This document shows, one piece after another, positions 44,646-52,140 of a stretch of 63,282 bases of DNA. The position numbers and the translations under genes were made by a program. The stretch covers positions 1 through 63,282 of the forward strand of contig DGSC01000037.1 of NCBI GenBank assembly GCA_002391275.1, written 5' to 3'. Origin of the DNA: Prevotellaceae bacterium UBA4372 (GTDB lineage Bacteria > Bacteroidota > Bacteroidia > Bacteroidales > Bacteroidaceae). The notes beneath the pieces are model-generated. The model was not told the origin of the DNA. It saw nothing but the letters and a program-made list of their open reading frames with translations, and searched no databases. Positions within the stretch are counted from its first letter, which is position 1, and each line of letters begins with the position of its first letter.

Positions 44646-45956
44646 ATGACCATACCTGTACTTCTACTTACTGGCTACCTCGGTAGCGGAAAAACAACAC
44701 TGCTGAATCGCATACTCAACAATCGTCGTGGAATCAAGTTTGCCGTTATTGTGAACGACATTGGCGAGGTGAATATAGATGCCGACCTGATAGCCAAGGG
44801 CGGCGTTGTAGGACAGAAAGACGAAAGCTTGGTGGCCCTGCAGAACGGTTGTATCTGTTGCACCCTGAAGATGGATTTGGTGGAGCAGCTGCGCGACATC
44901 ACCCGTCAGCACCGCTTCGACTATATCGTCATTGAGGCCAGCGGCATTTGCGAGCCGGCTCCTATAGCCCAGACGATTTGCTCCATCCCGACGATGGGCA
45001 TGGAATATGTGAAGGACGGTATACCTTATGTCGACTGCATCACGACCGTGGTGGATGCCCTCCGTATGCGCGACGAGTTCGGCAGTGGCAAGGATTTGCT
45101 GCGTCAGAATCTTGAAGAGGACGACATCGAAAACCTGGTAATCCAGCAGATAGAGTTCTGCAACATCATCCTGCTGAATAAAGCCTCTGAAGTCAGCGCC
45201 CACGAGCTGGGTCGCATCCGCGAGATTATCAAGGCAATCCAGCCCAAAGCCGAGATTATCGAATGTGACTATTGCGATGTTGACCTTGCGCGTCTGCTGG
45301 ACACCAAGATGTTCGACTTCGATAAAGTGGCCACATCGGCAGCTTGGATCGATGAGATAGAGAATCATCATGGCGATGAACATGACGACGACGATGACGA
45401 TGATGATGACGAGCACGACCATCACGACCACGAGGATGGCCATCATCACGACGATGATGACGAGCATGATCATGACCACCATCACGATCATGAGCATCAT
45501 CACGACCACGACCATGAACACGGAGGCCATGGCCACCATCACCACCATCATCACGACGACGAAGGCGAAGCCGAGGAATACGGCATAGGTACCTTTGTCT
45601 ACTATCGCCGCGGTCCGTTCCACCTTGGTCGGTTCGATGAGTTTGTTGCCCGCCACTGGCCGAAGAGCGTCATCCGTGCAAAAGGCATTTGCTGGTTCTC
45701 CGACGAGAGCGACATCTGCTACGTGTTCGAACAAGCCGGACGCCAAGTGTCGTTGCGCAATGCCGGTGCGTGGTATGCCACTATGCCTGCAGATGAATTG
45801 GCCGACTTCAAGGCGCAGAATCCCGATTTACGGCGCGATTGGGACGAACGCTACGGCGACCGCATGCAGAAACTCGTCTTCATCGGTCAGCATCTCGACC
45901 GCGAAGCCATAACTCAAGCGCTTGACCAGTGCTTGTTGCACAGCGAACAGAAATAA
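44646..45956 (+). CDS. CobW/COG0523-family GTPase with long His/Asp metal-binding tract
   Basis: A 436-residue G3E GTPase. The P-loop GYLGSGKTT is at 10-18, the metal-binding CxCC motif at 69-72 (GCICC), and NKAS stands in for NKxD. The N-terminal GTPase domain (~1-220) is followed by a tract of ~70 residues (about 239-309) made almost only of His, Asp and Glu, then the CobW_C domain (FVYYRRGPFHLGRFDEF, GICWFSDESDICYVFEQAG). Relatives deliver zinc or other metals to client enzymes, and His-rich tracts can buffer metal. The permease ATG is 10 nt downstream, so it is co-transcribed with an ABC transporter. No Zur-box was recognised. Confidence 0.9.
   Translation: MTIPVLLLTGYLGSGKTTLLNRILNNRRGIKFAVIVNDIGEVNIDADLIAKGGVVGQKDESLVALQNGCICCTLKMDLVEQLRDITRQHRFDYIVIEASGICEPAPIAQTICSIPTMGMEYVKDGIPYVDCITTVVDALRMRDEFGSGKDLLRQNLEEDDIENLVIQQIEFCNIILLNKASEVSAHELGRIREIIKAIQPKAEIIECDYCDVDLARLLDTKMFDFDKVATSAAWIDEIENHHGDEHDDDDDDDDDEHDHHDHEDGHHHDDDDEHDHDHHHDHEHHHDHDHEHGGHGHHHHHHHDDEGEAEEYGIGTFVYYRRGPFHLGRFDEFVARHWPKSVIRAKGICWFSDESDICYVFEQAGRQVSLRNAGAWYATMPADELADFKAQNPDLRRDWDERYGDRMQKLVFIGQHLDREAITQALDQCLLHSEQK
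45361..45573 (+). repeat. GAY/CAY codon repeat encoding the His/Asp tract
   Basis: About 210 nt of near-continuous GAC/GAT and CAC/CAT codons. Trinucleotide redundancy of this kind can expand or contract in frame. It creates long artificial open frames on the other strand. Confidence 0.85.
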
Positions 45957-45966
45957 CTCATTCCCT

Positions 45967-47439
45967 ATGCGCGAACTATTGTATCTCTGGCTCACTCAGA
46001 AACGTCGCTCCTTCTCGTGGCGAACGTTCTTTGTGGGCCTTTTTCTTTTCGTCTATTTCGGCGGTTTGGTAGTAGGCGTTTATTTGGGCGTGCGAGAGCA
46101 CCTGGAACAGTCATTTATCCCTTTCGCCTTGGCGACTTTGGCTCCTTTGGTGGCCACGAGCATCATTCCGGGAGATTTGCTTATCAAAATCTTCTGGCGC
46201 CATTCGCCTGTAGAAATGGACGATTACTTGCGTTCGCGCCCGGTAGCTCATGCCGTATGGACGCGTTTCATCCTCTTCGACACCGTAACGGATTTCATGC
46301 AGTGGATGCTTCCCTTGTTCATGACTTTCGTCACAGGCCTTTTCTTGCCATTGTGGACTGCCCCTGTCGTGCTGCTCTTGTCGTTCTCGTGTACCACCGT
46401 AAACGCTTTGTTCCAGAACTGCTGGCGCCGTGCGCCCGGCAACCAATGGACTCTGCCCCTTGTGCCGGCCTACATGGTCTGGCTCGTGCTTTCGTATGTG
46501 GTAGCCGGCATCTGCTTTGTAGCGATAGGCCTTGCCGACGATGATCCTTCGACAACGCTCCGTCCGCATGCAACGGCCTATGGCACGCTGGCATTCTCGC
46601 TCCTTCAGTTGTTGCTGAACGTCGTGACTGGTGCCATCTTGCTATGGTACTTCTCCCGTTTGCGCAACCATAATGAAGAAGGAGGCGCCACGTCGGCAGC
46701 TTTGTCGCAGGGCGTACAGGCAACACCCGGAGCTGTGTCATCTCCTTCGGAGGTAACGCTATGGAGCATCGAGTGGATTCAGATCATGCGTAGTCGTCGG
46801 TTGAGGGTGAGTGTGTTAACGATAGCTGTAGTCTTCCTGCTGAACACCTATATGCAGCAGTCGGAAACGATTCAGAAGGACTTCAATGGCGTCAACATCA
46901 TGTTGCTCTTCGGCATAGGCTTCCCCAGTATCATCGTGGCTCAGTGGGTGTTGGGCATCGAAGCCAATTTCTTCTCGGCTATCTGGACCAAGCCGTGGTC
47001 GCTGCAGGGCATTCTGCGTCGGAAGTATTATTTCTTCTGCGGACTTGCCTGTGTTATGGGAGTGCTTATCCTGCCATGCGTCGTGTTCATGCACATGAAC
47101 TTCTTCATGTGGCTGGCTTCGTTGCTGTTTGCCTGCGGTGTGTTCATCCTTCCCTTTATGGCAACGGCCTTGTTCAGCAGCCGCATGGATATGTTCACTT
47201 CCGCCTTTTTCAATTATCAGGGAGGCAATAAGCAGTTGAACATCTTCTCGTTTGTGATGTTTGTTCCCATTGGCATCTACTATGCTTCATACTTCTTGCT
47301 GCCCAGCGTGTATGCCCATCTTCTTGTAGGCGGCCTTGGCCTCGCAGGTCTGGCCTTGCATGGCGTCTACATCCAGTGGATAGCAAACAAATGGTTCAAC
47401 CGCCGTTACCAAATCATGGAGCGGTGGCTTACGGAATAA
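45967..47439 (+). CDS. DUF5687 ABC transporter permease
   Basis: About 490 residues from ATG 45967 (MRELLYLWLTQKRRSFSW), with roughly ten to twelve hydrophobic helices and short loops. The start, a cytoplasmic helix with KRRS and then long membrane segments (FFVGLFLFVYFGGLVVGVYLG), fits DUF5687 proteins, which pair with an ABC ATPase in Bacteroidetes. The ATPase gene follows 76 bp downstream. The substrate is unknown. Co-transcription with a CobW metallochaperone raises the possibility of metal-linked export or import, but nothing in this sequence shows a metal site. Confidence 0.78.
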   Translation: MRELLYLWLTQKRRSFSWRTFFVGLFLFVYFGGLVVGVYLGVREHLEQSFIPFALATLAPLVATSIIPGDLLIKIFWRHSPVEMDDYLRSRPVAHAVWTRFILFDTVTDFMQWMLPLFMTFVTGLFLPLWTAPVVLLLSFSCTTVNALFQNCWRRAPGNQWTLPLVPAYMVWLVLSYVVAGICFVAIGLADDDPSTTLRPHATAYGTLAFSLLQLLLNVVTGAILLWYFSRLRNHNEEGGATSAALSQGVQATPGAVSSPSEVTLWSIEWIQIMRSRRLRVSVLTIAVVFLLNTYMQQSETIQKDFNGVNIMLLFGIGFPSIIVAQWVLGIEANFFSAIWTKPWSLQGILRRKYYFFCGLACVMGVLILPCVVFMHMNFFMWLASLLFACGVFILPFMATALFSSRMDMFTSAFFNYQGGNKQLNIFSFVMFVPIGIYYASYFLLPSVYAHLLVGGLGLAGLALHGVYIQWIANKWFNRRYQIMERWLTE

Positions 47440-47515
47440 TAAGCTGTAAATCAGCGAGCCATTGTGCAAACGTAAAAGTTGTTATTTACTCGTTAACAAT
47501 ATAGAATAAGGATAT

Positions 47516-48262
47516 ATGGATCTCGTCATTGAAAATCTAAAGAAAGTATACAACGACAAGGTGGCTCTCGACATAGAGCACTTGGAGATAGGCAGCGGCC
47601 AGCTAGTGGGTCTCGTAGGCAATAACGGTGCCGGCAAGACGACATTGTTGCGTTTGATTCTCGACCTCATTCGTGCCGACAGCGGTCGTGTACTCTCCAA
47701 CGGCATGGACGTGACAGGAGCGGCAGAAGGCCGTTCGGCCACCTTCACTGCAGCCGATAATATCGAATGGAAACGTTATACGGGTTCGTTCATCGATAGC
47801 AAGTTCCTCATCGACTTCCTGACTCCCGAGGAATACTTTAATTTCATAGGCCGACTTTACGGCCTCACGCCAGAAACAGTTGTTCAGCGCCTCGAAGCTT
47901 TCAAGCCGTTGATGCACGATGAGATTCTCGGAACGGGTAAATACTTGCGCGATTTCTCTGAAGGTAACCGACAGAAGATTGGCATCATCGGGGCTATGCT
48001 CATTCAACCAAAGGTGTTGCTGCTCGACGAGCCTTTCAACTATCTCGACCCCTCTTCCCAAATCGTCGTGGCACGCTTGATTGCGCAGATGAATCAGCAG
48101 CTTGGCACCACGACACTCATTTCCAGTCACAACCTTTCTTTCGTGGCCGACATCTCTACGCGAATACTCTTGTTGGAGAAGGGACATGTGATCAAGGACC
48201 TGAACAATCTCGACCATACAGCGATTGCCGAGCTCAACAACTATTTCAACGCTGAGGCGTAG
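47516..48262 (+). CDS. ABC transporter ATP-binding protein
   Basis: A 248-residue ATPase with Walker A GNNGAGKTTL (~39-48), a degenerate signature RDFSEGNRQKIGI in place of LSGGQ, Walker B VLLLDEPFNYLD, and the switch His in LISSHNLSFV. It energises the DUF5687 permease encoded just upstream. A degenerate signature like this is common in such exporter-type ATPases and is not a sign of decay. Last gene of the three-gene unit; no clear terminator follows. Confidence 0.9.
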   Translation: MDLVIENLKKVYNDKVALDIEHLEIGSGQLVGLVGNNGAGKTTLLRLILDLIRADSGRVLSNGMDVTGAAEGRSATFTAADNIEWKRYTGSFIDSKFLIDFLTPEEYFNFIGRLYGLTPETVVQRLEAFKPLMHDEILGTGKYLRDFSEGNRQKIGIIGAMLIQPKVLLLDEPFNYLDPSSQIVVARLIAQMNQQLGTTTLISSHNLSFVADISTRILLLEKGHVIKDLNNLDHTAIAELNNYFNAEA

Positions 48263-48663
48263 CACGGATTTATTAGCAAAAGAGGAGTATCGGGCATTGA
48301 GAAGTCAAGTCAATGCCCATATTTCTTTTGTGCATCTGTTCACCGTGAAGAAGCGCTCGTCTCAACCTGAGAAGAGACTACTTTCGTGGCTAATGTCCGA
48401 CTCTGATTAGTTGCTCTTTATGATGCCCCTAAGAGAATTGTCCAACACGCCTAAGAGAATTGTCCAACACGCCTAAGAGAATTAGCCGATGCTCCTAAGA
48501 GAATTGTCCGATGCGCCTAAGAGAATTAGCCAACGCTCCTAAGAGAATAGACTTACCCCCTAAACTTTCATAAAAGCTAAACCTGGGAATGATGGCTCTG
48601 CAATCCAGCGCTTCAGAGTCGAAATAATGGTAGAAGGAATAATGATTGCCGGCTTGTCATTAT
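48263..48663. other. 401-bp non-coding region with a tandem array
   Basis: Between the ABC ATPase (+) and DUF721 gene (-), which converge. No gene or clear terminator was found. The middle is the 22-bp array at 48428-48552; the rest is unremarkable. Confidence 0.7.
48428..48552. repeat. 22-bp tandem repeat, five copies and a partial sixth
   Basis: The unit core CCTAAGAGAATT is followed by a variable half (GTCCAACACG, AGCCGATGCT, GTCCGATGCG and similar), with an exact 22-bp period and no spacers. Two half-unit variants (GTCC and AGCC) are mixed along the array. It lies between convergent genes. Confidence 0.9.
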
Positions 48664-48954
48664 TTACAGGAAAACAATATTCTCAATCACGTGTGCTCCT
48701 ATATGCTGGTTCAGCCGGTTGACGAGAGCCTTACGCCCAGTCATGAGTTCATGACGAAGCACCGATGAGGCAAGGCGGACATAGAGCGTTCCATTGCGAA
48801 TCTCGGTGCTGCGTGTGTAGCGGGCAATGCCTTCGCCCATCACTTCGGGCCATGCTTCAATGAGGCGCCACTCGTTGTAGGGCGTCTCCAATCCTTCTTC
48901 TCGCATCATCTGGTTGAGCACATCGCTCAGGATTTCAGCATTTTGTCTTCTCAT
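48664..48954 (-). CDS. DUF721 (DciA-like) protein
   Basis: A 96-residue protein with the DUF721 pattern: AEILSDVLNQMMREEGLETPYNEWRLIEAWPEVMG, then LYVRLASSVLRHELMTGRKALVNRLNQH. Family members that include DciA help load the replicative helicase in bacteria without DnaC; the short Bacteroidetes versions are almost always next to recF, as here (53 bp). The function in this organism is an inference. Confidence 0.85.
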   Translation of the reverse strand: MRRQNAEILSDVLNQMMREEGLETPYNEWRLIEAWPEVMGEGIARYTRSTEIRNGTLYVRLASSVLRHELMTGRKALVNRLNQHIGAHVIENIVFL

Positions 48955-49007
48955 GGCTTGGGTAAATTATCTCATGGATGGGGGTAGGTGAAAAAACACA
49001 GTAGCAC

Positions 49008-50117
49008 TTATGTCGTGGCAAGGCTAATCTGTCCTTGTTTCACGTTGAAGAGTTTGTAGTCGCCTCCCGAGCGTTGCAGAATCTGGTCGAGGTGTTGGCG
49101 GTTGGTATCGGTTATGAATATTTGACCGAAACGATCGCCGCTTACCATTCGCACGATTTGTTCTACGCGTTGTGCGTCGAGCTTGTCGAAGATATCATCC
49201 AGCAGCAACAAGGGCGTTGTGCCATGTTGTGTGCGATGAAGGAACTCGAACTGCGCCATTTTCAACGCGATGAGGAACGTCTTGTTCTGTCCTTGCGAAC
49301 CTTCGCGCTTGATAGGGTAGCCTGCAAGCGACATCTCAAGGTCGTCGCGGTGTATGCCATGCAGCGAATAGCCTACGGCCATGTCCTTGGCACGGTCTCG
49401 CTGAATGATGTCTAAGAGCGGTCCCCGCTGGGCATGTGAGACATAAGTGAGTTCCACCTTTTCCTTGCCTTGGCTGATGGTGGAGTAAGCCTCTTGAAAC
49501 ACAGGCGCAAACTCCTGGACGAAAGCCGTTCGGGCTTCGAAAACCACATTGCCGTGGCGAGCCATCTCCTCTTCCCACAGTTCGAGCAAGCTCACGTCGG
49601 GTTGCGTTTCCTCCTGCTTGAGCAGGGCGTTGCGTTGCGCCAGCGCTTTGTTGTAGGCCAGCAAGGCATCGGTGTAGCGTCGGTTGGTCTGCGAGATGAC
49701 GATGTCCATGAACCTGCGTCGTTCCTCACTGCCTCCCGCTATGATCATGGTATCTATGGGCGACACGATGACCAACGGAATCAGCCCAAGGTGCTCAGAC
49801 AGACGCTTGTAGGCCTTCTTGTTGCGAAGCACCGTTTTCTTGCTGCCGCGTCGGAGTCCAATATGGATGTCCTCGTTTTCGCCCGTGAGACGTTCAAACG
49901 AGCCCTGAAGCACACAAAGCTCCTGATCGTGGGTGATGCAGAGACTGTCGGTGGAAGTGGTCGAACTCTTGCAGAGCGCTAAGAAGTGGACCGCATCAAG
50001 CAGATTCGTCTTTCCCTCGCCATTTTGCCCGATAAAACAATTGAGCTTGGGCGAAAAGGTGAGGTCGGCCTGCTGGATATTCTTGTAATTAAGTATGGAG
50101 AACTGGCGTAAGAACAC
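49008..50117 (-). CDS. recF: DNA replication and repair protein RecF
   Basis: About 369 residues if read from the GTG at 50117 (MFLRQFSILNYKNIQ), which matches the usual RecF start; the longer upstream frame is not family-like and has no ATG near the right place. Walker A GQNGEGKTNLL is at ~30-40, and Walker B/D-loop LLLLDDIFDKLDAQRVEQI near the C-terminus. RecF binds ATP and DNA and loads RecA at single-strand gaps. DUF721 lies downstream in the same direction. Confidence 0.93.
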   Translation of the reverse strand: MFLRQFSILNYKNIQQADLTFSPKLNCFIGQNGEGKTNLLDAVHFLALCKSSTTSTDSLCITHDQELCVLQGSFERLTGENEDIHIGLRRGSKKTVLRNKKAYKRLSEHLGLIPLVIVSPIDTMIIAGGSEERRRFMDIVISQTNRRYTDALLAYNKALAQRNALLKQEETQPDVSLLELWEEEMARHGNVVFEARTAFVQEFAPVFQEAYSTISQGKEKVELTYVSHAQRGPLLDIIQRDRAKDMAVGYSLHGIHRDDLEMSLAGYPIKREGSQGQNKTFLIALKMAQFEFLHRTQHGTTPLLLLDDIFDKLDAQRVEQIVRMVSGDRFGQIFITDTNRQHLDQILQRSGGDYKLFNVKQGQISLATT

Positions 50118-50174
50118 TATGTGGATGAGTATTAACGGAGGTGCAGGCAAGGCTCGCACGCTCGTATTTTGTAA

Positions 50175-50182
50175 CAAAAGTA
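50175..50182 (-). promoter_or_regulatory. -7 element of recF
   Basis: TACTTTTG on the minus strand, ~58 nt upstream of the GTG start. No clear -33 TTG. Confidence 0.45.
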
Positions 50183-50275
50183 GTGCAAAAAAGCGAAAGA
50201 TGCGACCCGAAAGGCCAAAAGAAAGCGGCATGTGAGCCATTATTCTCAAAAAATATGAAATAAAAGAGTGAAAAG

Positions 50276-50306
50276 TTGAGCAGACAAAAGATTTTTGCTA
50301 ATTTTG
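50276..50306 (+). promoter_or_regulatory. Promoter of the TPR-ribH unit
   Basis: TTG (50276-50278), a 20-nt spacer and TAATTTTG (50299-50306), a very good match to the Bacteroidetes consensus. The leader to the ATG at 50398 is ~85 nt. Confidence 0.7.
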
Positions 50307-50397
50307 CACCGCTTTTTGCAGACATGTGTCTGTGCGGGCATCTACTTATGTCAACGACATACACTACGGAATCAATAACTAAACACTATTAATAAAA

Positions 50398-51081
50398 ATG
50401 GCAAAGAATCAAGAAAAGAATGCAGCTCCCGAGAATATCGAGGCTGTGACAAGGACAGAAGCCTTCTTTGAGAAGTACAAGAAACACATTCTCTACAGCG
50501 TATGCGCCATCGTGGTGCTGGCCGCTGCTTTCATCGCCTATGTCCAGTTCGTAAGCAATCCCCGCAACAAGAAAGCAAATGAAGCTCTTGCAAAGTGCGA
50601 GACCTACTTCAATGCCGACAACTACGACAAGGCCCTCAATGGCGACGGACAAGGTTGCATGGGTCTGCTCAAGGTGGCTGAAGAATTTGGCAGCACGAAA
50701 GCAGGTAACCTCGCTAAGCTCTATGCAGGTCTTGCTTATGCCCAGACTCAGAAGTGGGAAGAGGCTAAGAAGTATCTGGAGGCCTTCAGCGGTAAGGACG
50801 ATGCCATCATCACTCCTGCTGCCGTCGGTGCTTTGGGTAATGTCTATGCCAACTTGGGCGACATCGACAAGGCTATCACCACACTACTCAAGGCCGCTAA
50901 GCTGGCCGACAATGAAAGCCTGTCGCCTACCTATCTGATTCAGGCTGGCGAGCTCTACGAGTCTCAGGGTAAGGCCGATAAGGCACTGGAGCTGTACCAG
51001 CAAGTGAAGCGCGACTATGTTACTTCGATGGCTGTTCAGCAACAGGAGATTGACAAGTACATCGAGCGCGTCAGCAAGTAA
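50398..51081 (+). CDS. TPR-repeat membrane protein (YfgM-like)
   Basis: A 227-residue protein with a cytoplasmic N-terminus (~30 residues), one transmembrane helix (~35-57: ILYSVCAIVVLAAAFIAYVQF) and a periplasmic TPR region (ANEALAKCETYFNADNYDKAL, AKLYAGLAYAQTQKWEEAKKYLEA, PTYLIQAGELYESQGKADKALELYQQVKRDY). It resembles YfgM/DUF2133-like ancillary proteins of the secretion machinery, but the role is unproved. ribH follows after 9 nt, a common arrangement in Bacteroidales. Confidence 0.85.
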   Translation: MAKNQEKNAAPENIEAVTRTEAFFEKYKKHILYSVCAIVVLAAAFIAYVQFVSNPRNKKANEALAKCETYFNADNYDKALNGDGQGCMGLLKVAEEFGSTKAGNLAKLYAGLAYAQTQKWEEAKKYLEAFSGKDDAIITPAAVGALGNVYANLGDIDKAITTLLKAAKLADNESLSPTYLIQAGELYESQGKADKALELYQQVKRDYVTSMAVQQQEIDKYIERVSK

Positions 51082-51090
51082 GAATCTGCC

Positions 51091-51576
51091 ATGGCTACTG
51101 CTTATCACCATCTGTCGGACTACGATGCACAGAGTGTGCCATCGGCAAGCGGAATGCGCTTTGGCATCGTCGTTGCTGATTGGAACGATCGCTTCACCTA
51201 TTCTATGGCCGATGCTGCCATCGAAACATTGAAGTTGCACGGTGCAGCTAAGGAAAACATCGTAGTGAAGCATGTGCCAGGAAGTTTCGAACTCATCTTC
51301 GGAGCTAAATGGATGGTCGAGAAGGGGAATGTAGATGCTGTCATTGCCATCGGTTGCGTTGTGCGTGGCGACACACCTCACTTCGACTACATCTGTCAAG
51401 GCACGACACAAGGATTGGCTGAGCTGAATCTGCGCGGGGATGTCCCCGTCATATATGGCCTCTTGACTTGCAACACCATGGAACAGGCTGAGGCTCGCAC
51501 TGGAGGAATTCTTGGAAACAAGGGAACCGAATGTGCCGTGACAGCCATTAAGATGGTGGATTACAAACATAATTGA
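51091..51576 (+). CDS. ribH: 6,7-dimethyl-8-ribityllumazine synthase
   Basis: A 161-residue enzyme of riboflavin synthesis joining 5-amino-6-ribitylaminouracil and 3,4-dihydroxybutanone phosphate. Signatures: FGIVVADWNDRFT (substrate-binding N-terminus), VPGSFELIFGAKWM, IGCVVRGDTPHFDYI with the catalytic His, and GLLTCNTMEQAEART. Usual length. Start 9 nt after the TPR gene, in the same direction. No FMN riboswitch is seen. Confidence 0.95.
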   Translation: MATAYHHLSDYDAQSVPSASGMRFGIVVADWNDRFTYSMADAAIETLKLHGAAKENIVVKHVPGSFELIFGAKWMVEKGNVDAVIAIGCVVRGDTPHFDYICQGTTQGLAELNLRGDVPVIYGLLTCNTMEQAEARTGGILGNKGTECAVTAIKMVDYKHN

Positions 51577-51616
51577 GCTTACTGAACATTTCAACAGAGG
51601 CTTGAGTACAAAAAAA

Positions 51617-51647
51617 GAAGCCCAGTCCGAATAGAGGGCTGGGCTTC
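51617..51647. terminator. Hairpin between ribH and smpB
   Basis: GAAGCCCAG (51617-51625) pairs perfectly with CTGGGCTTC (51639-51647). The A-run before it becomes a T-tract on the minus strand. In the plus direction it lacks a T-run, so it may only partly end the ribH transcript. Confidence 0.6.
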
Positions 51648-51669
51648 AGTGTTAACAAACAGAAGGACA

Positions 51670-52137
51670 ATGGGAAAAGAGAAGCAGAAAACGATAAACA
51701 TCAAAAACCGTAAGGCCGAGTTTGACTACTTCTTGATGGACAAATTCACGGCGGGCATCGTACTCACAGGCACTGAAATAAAGAGCATACGCCTGGGAAA
51801 GGCCAGCCTGGTCGACACATATTGCCTCATTATTGGAGGAGAAGTGTGGGTAAAGAACATGAACATTGCCCAGTATTTCTATGGCACCTACAATAATCAT
51901 GCTGCCCGGCGAGACCGAAAGCTTTTGCTGAATAGAAAAGAAATCAACAAACTGCAGAATGCTACCAAGAGTCCGGGCGTCACTATTGTGCCTACGCTCT
52001 TGTTCATCGACGAAAACGGAAGAGCGAAACTGGATATCCATCTGGCAAAAGGTAAACACGGATACGACAAACGCGAGACATTGAAGGAGAAAGAAGACCG
52101 ACGAGATATAGACCGCCACTTCAAACATAACTTCTGA
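51670..52137 (+). CDS. smpB: SsrA-binding protein SmpB
   Basis: A 155-residue protein, start ATG 51670 preceded by AGAAGGA at a suitable distance (an upstream in-frame ATG is less likely). SmpB signatures: KAEFDYFLMDKFTAGIVLTGTEIKSIR, VWVKNMNIAQY, RDRKLLLNRKEINKL and the basic tail KHGYDKRETLKEKEDRRDIDRHFK. It binds tmRNA and rescues stalled ribosomes. metH begins 3 nt after the stop. The tmRNA gene is not in the window. Confidence 0.95.
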   Translation: MGKEKQKTINIKNRKAEFDYFLMDKFTAGIVLTGTEIKSIRLGKASLVDTYCLIIGGEVWVKNMNIAQYFYGTYNNHAARRDRKLLLNRKEINKLQNATKSPGVTIVPTLLFIDENGRAKLDIHLAKGKHGYDKRETLKEKEDRRDIDRHFKHNF

Positions 52138-52140
52138 AAC

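Noticed and set aside
44664..45746. Long open frame opposite the CobW gene (rich in V, M, I)
   Set aside because: Created by the GAY/CAY repeat of the His/Asp tract read backwards; the CobW frame has clear motifs and a promoter.
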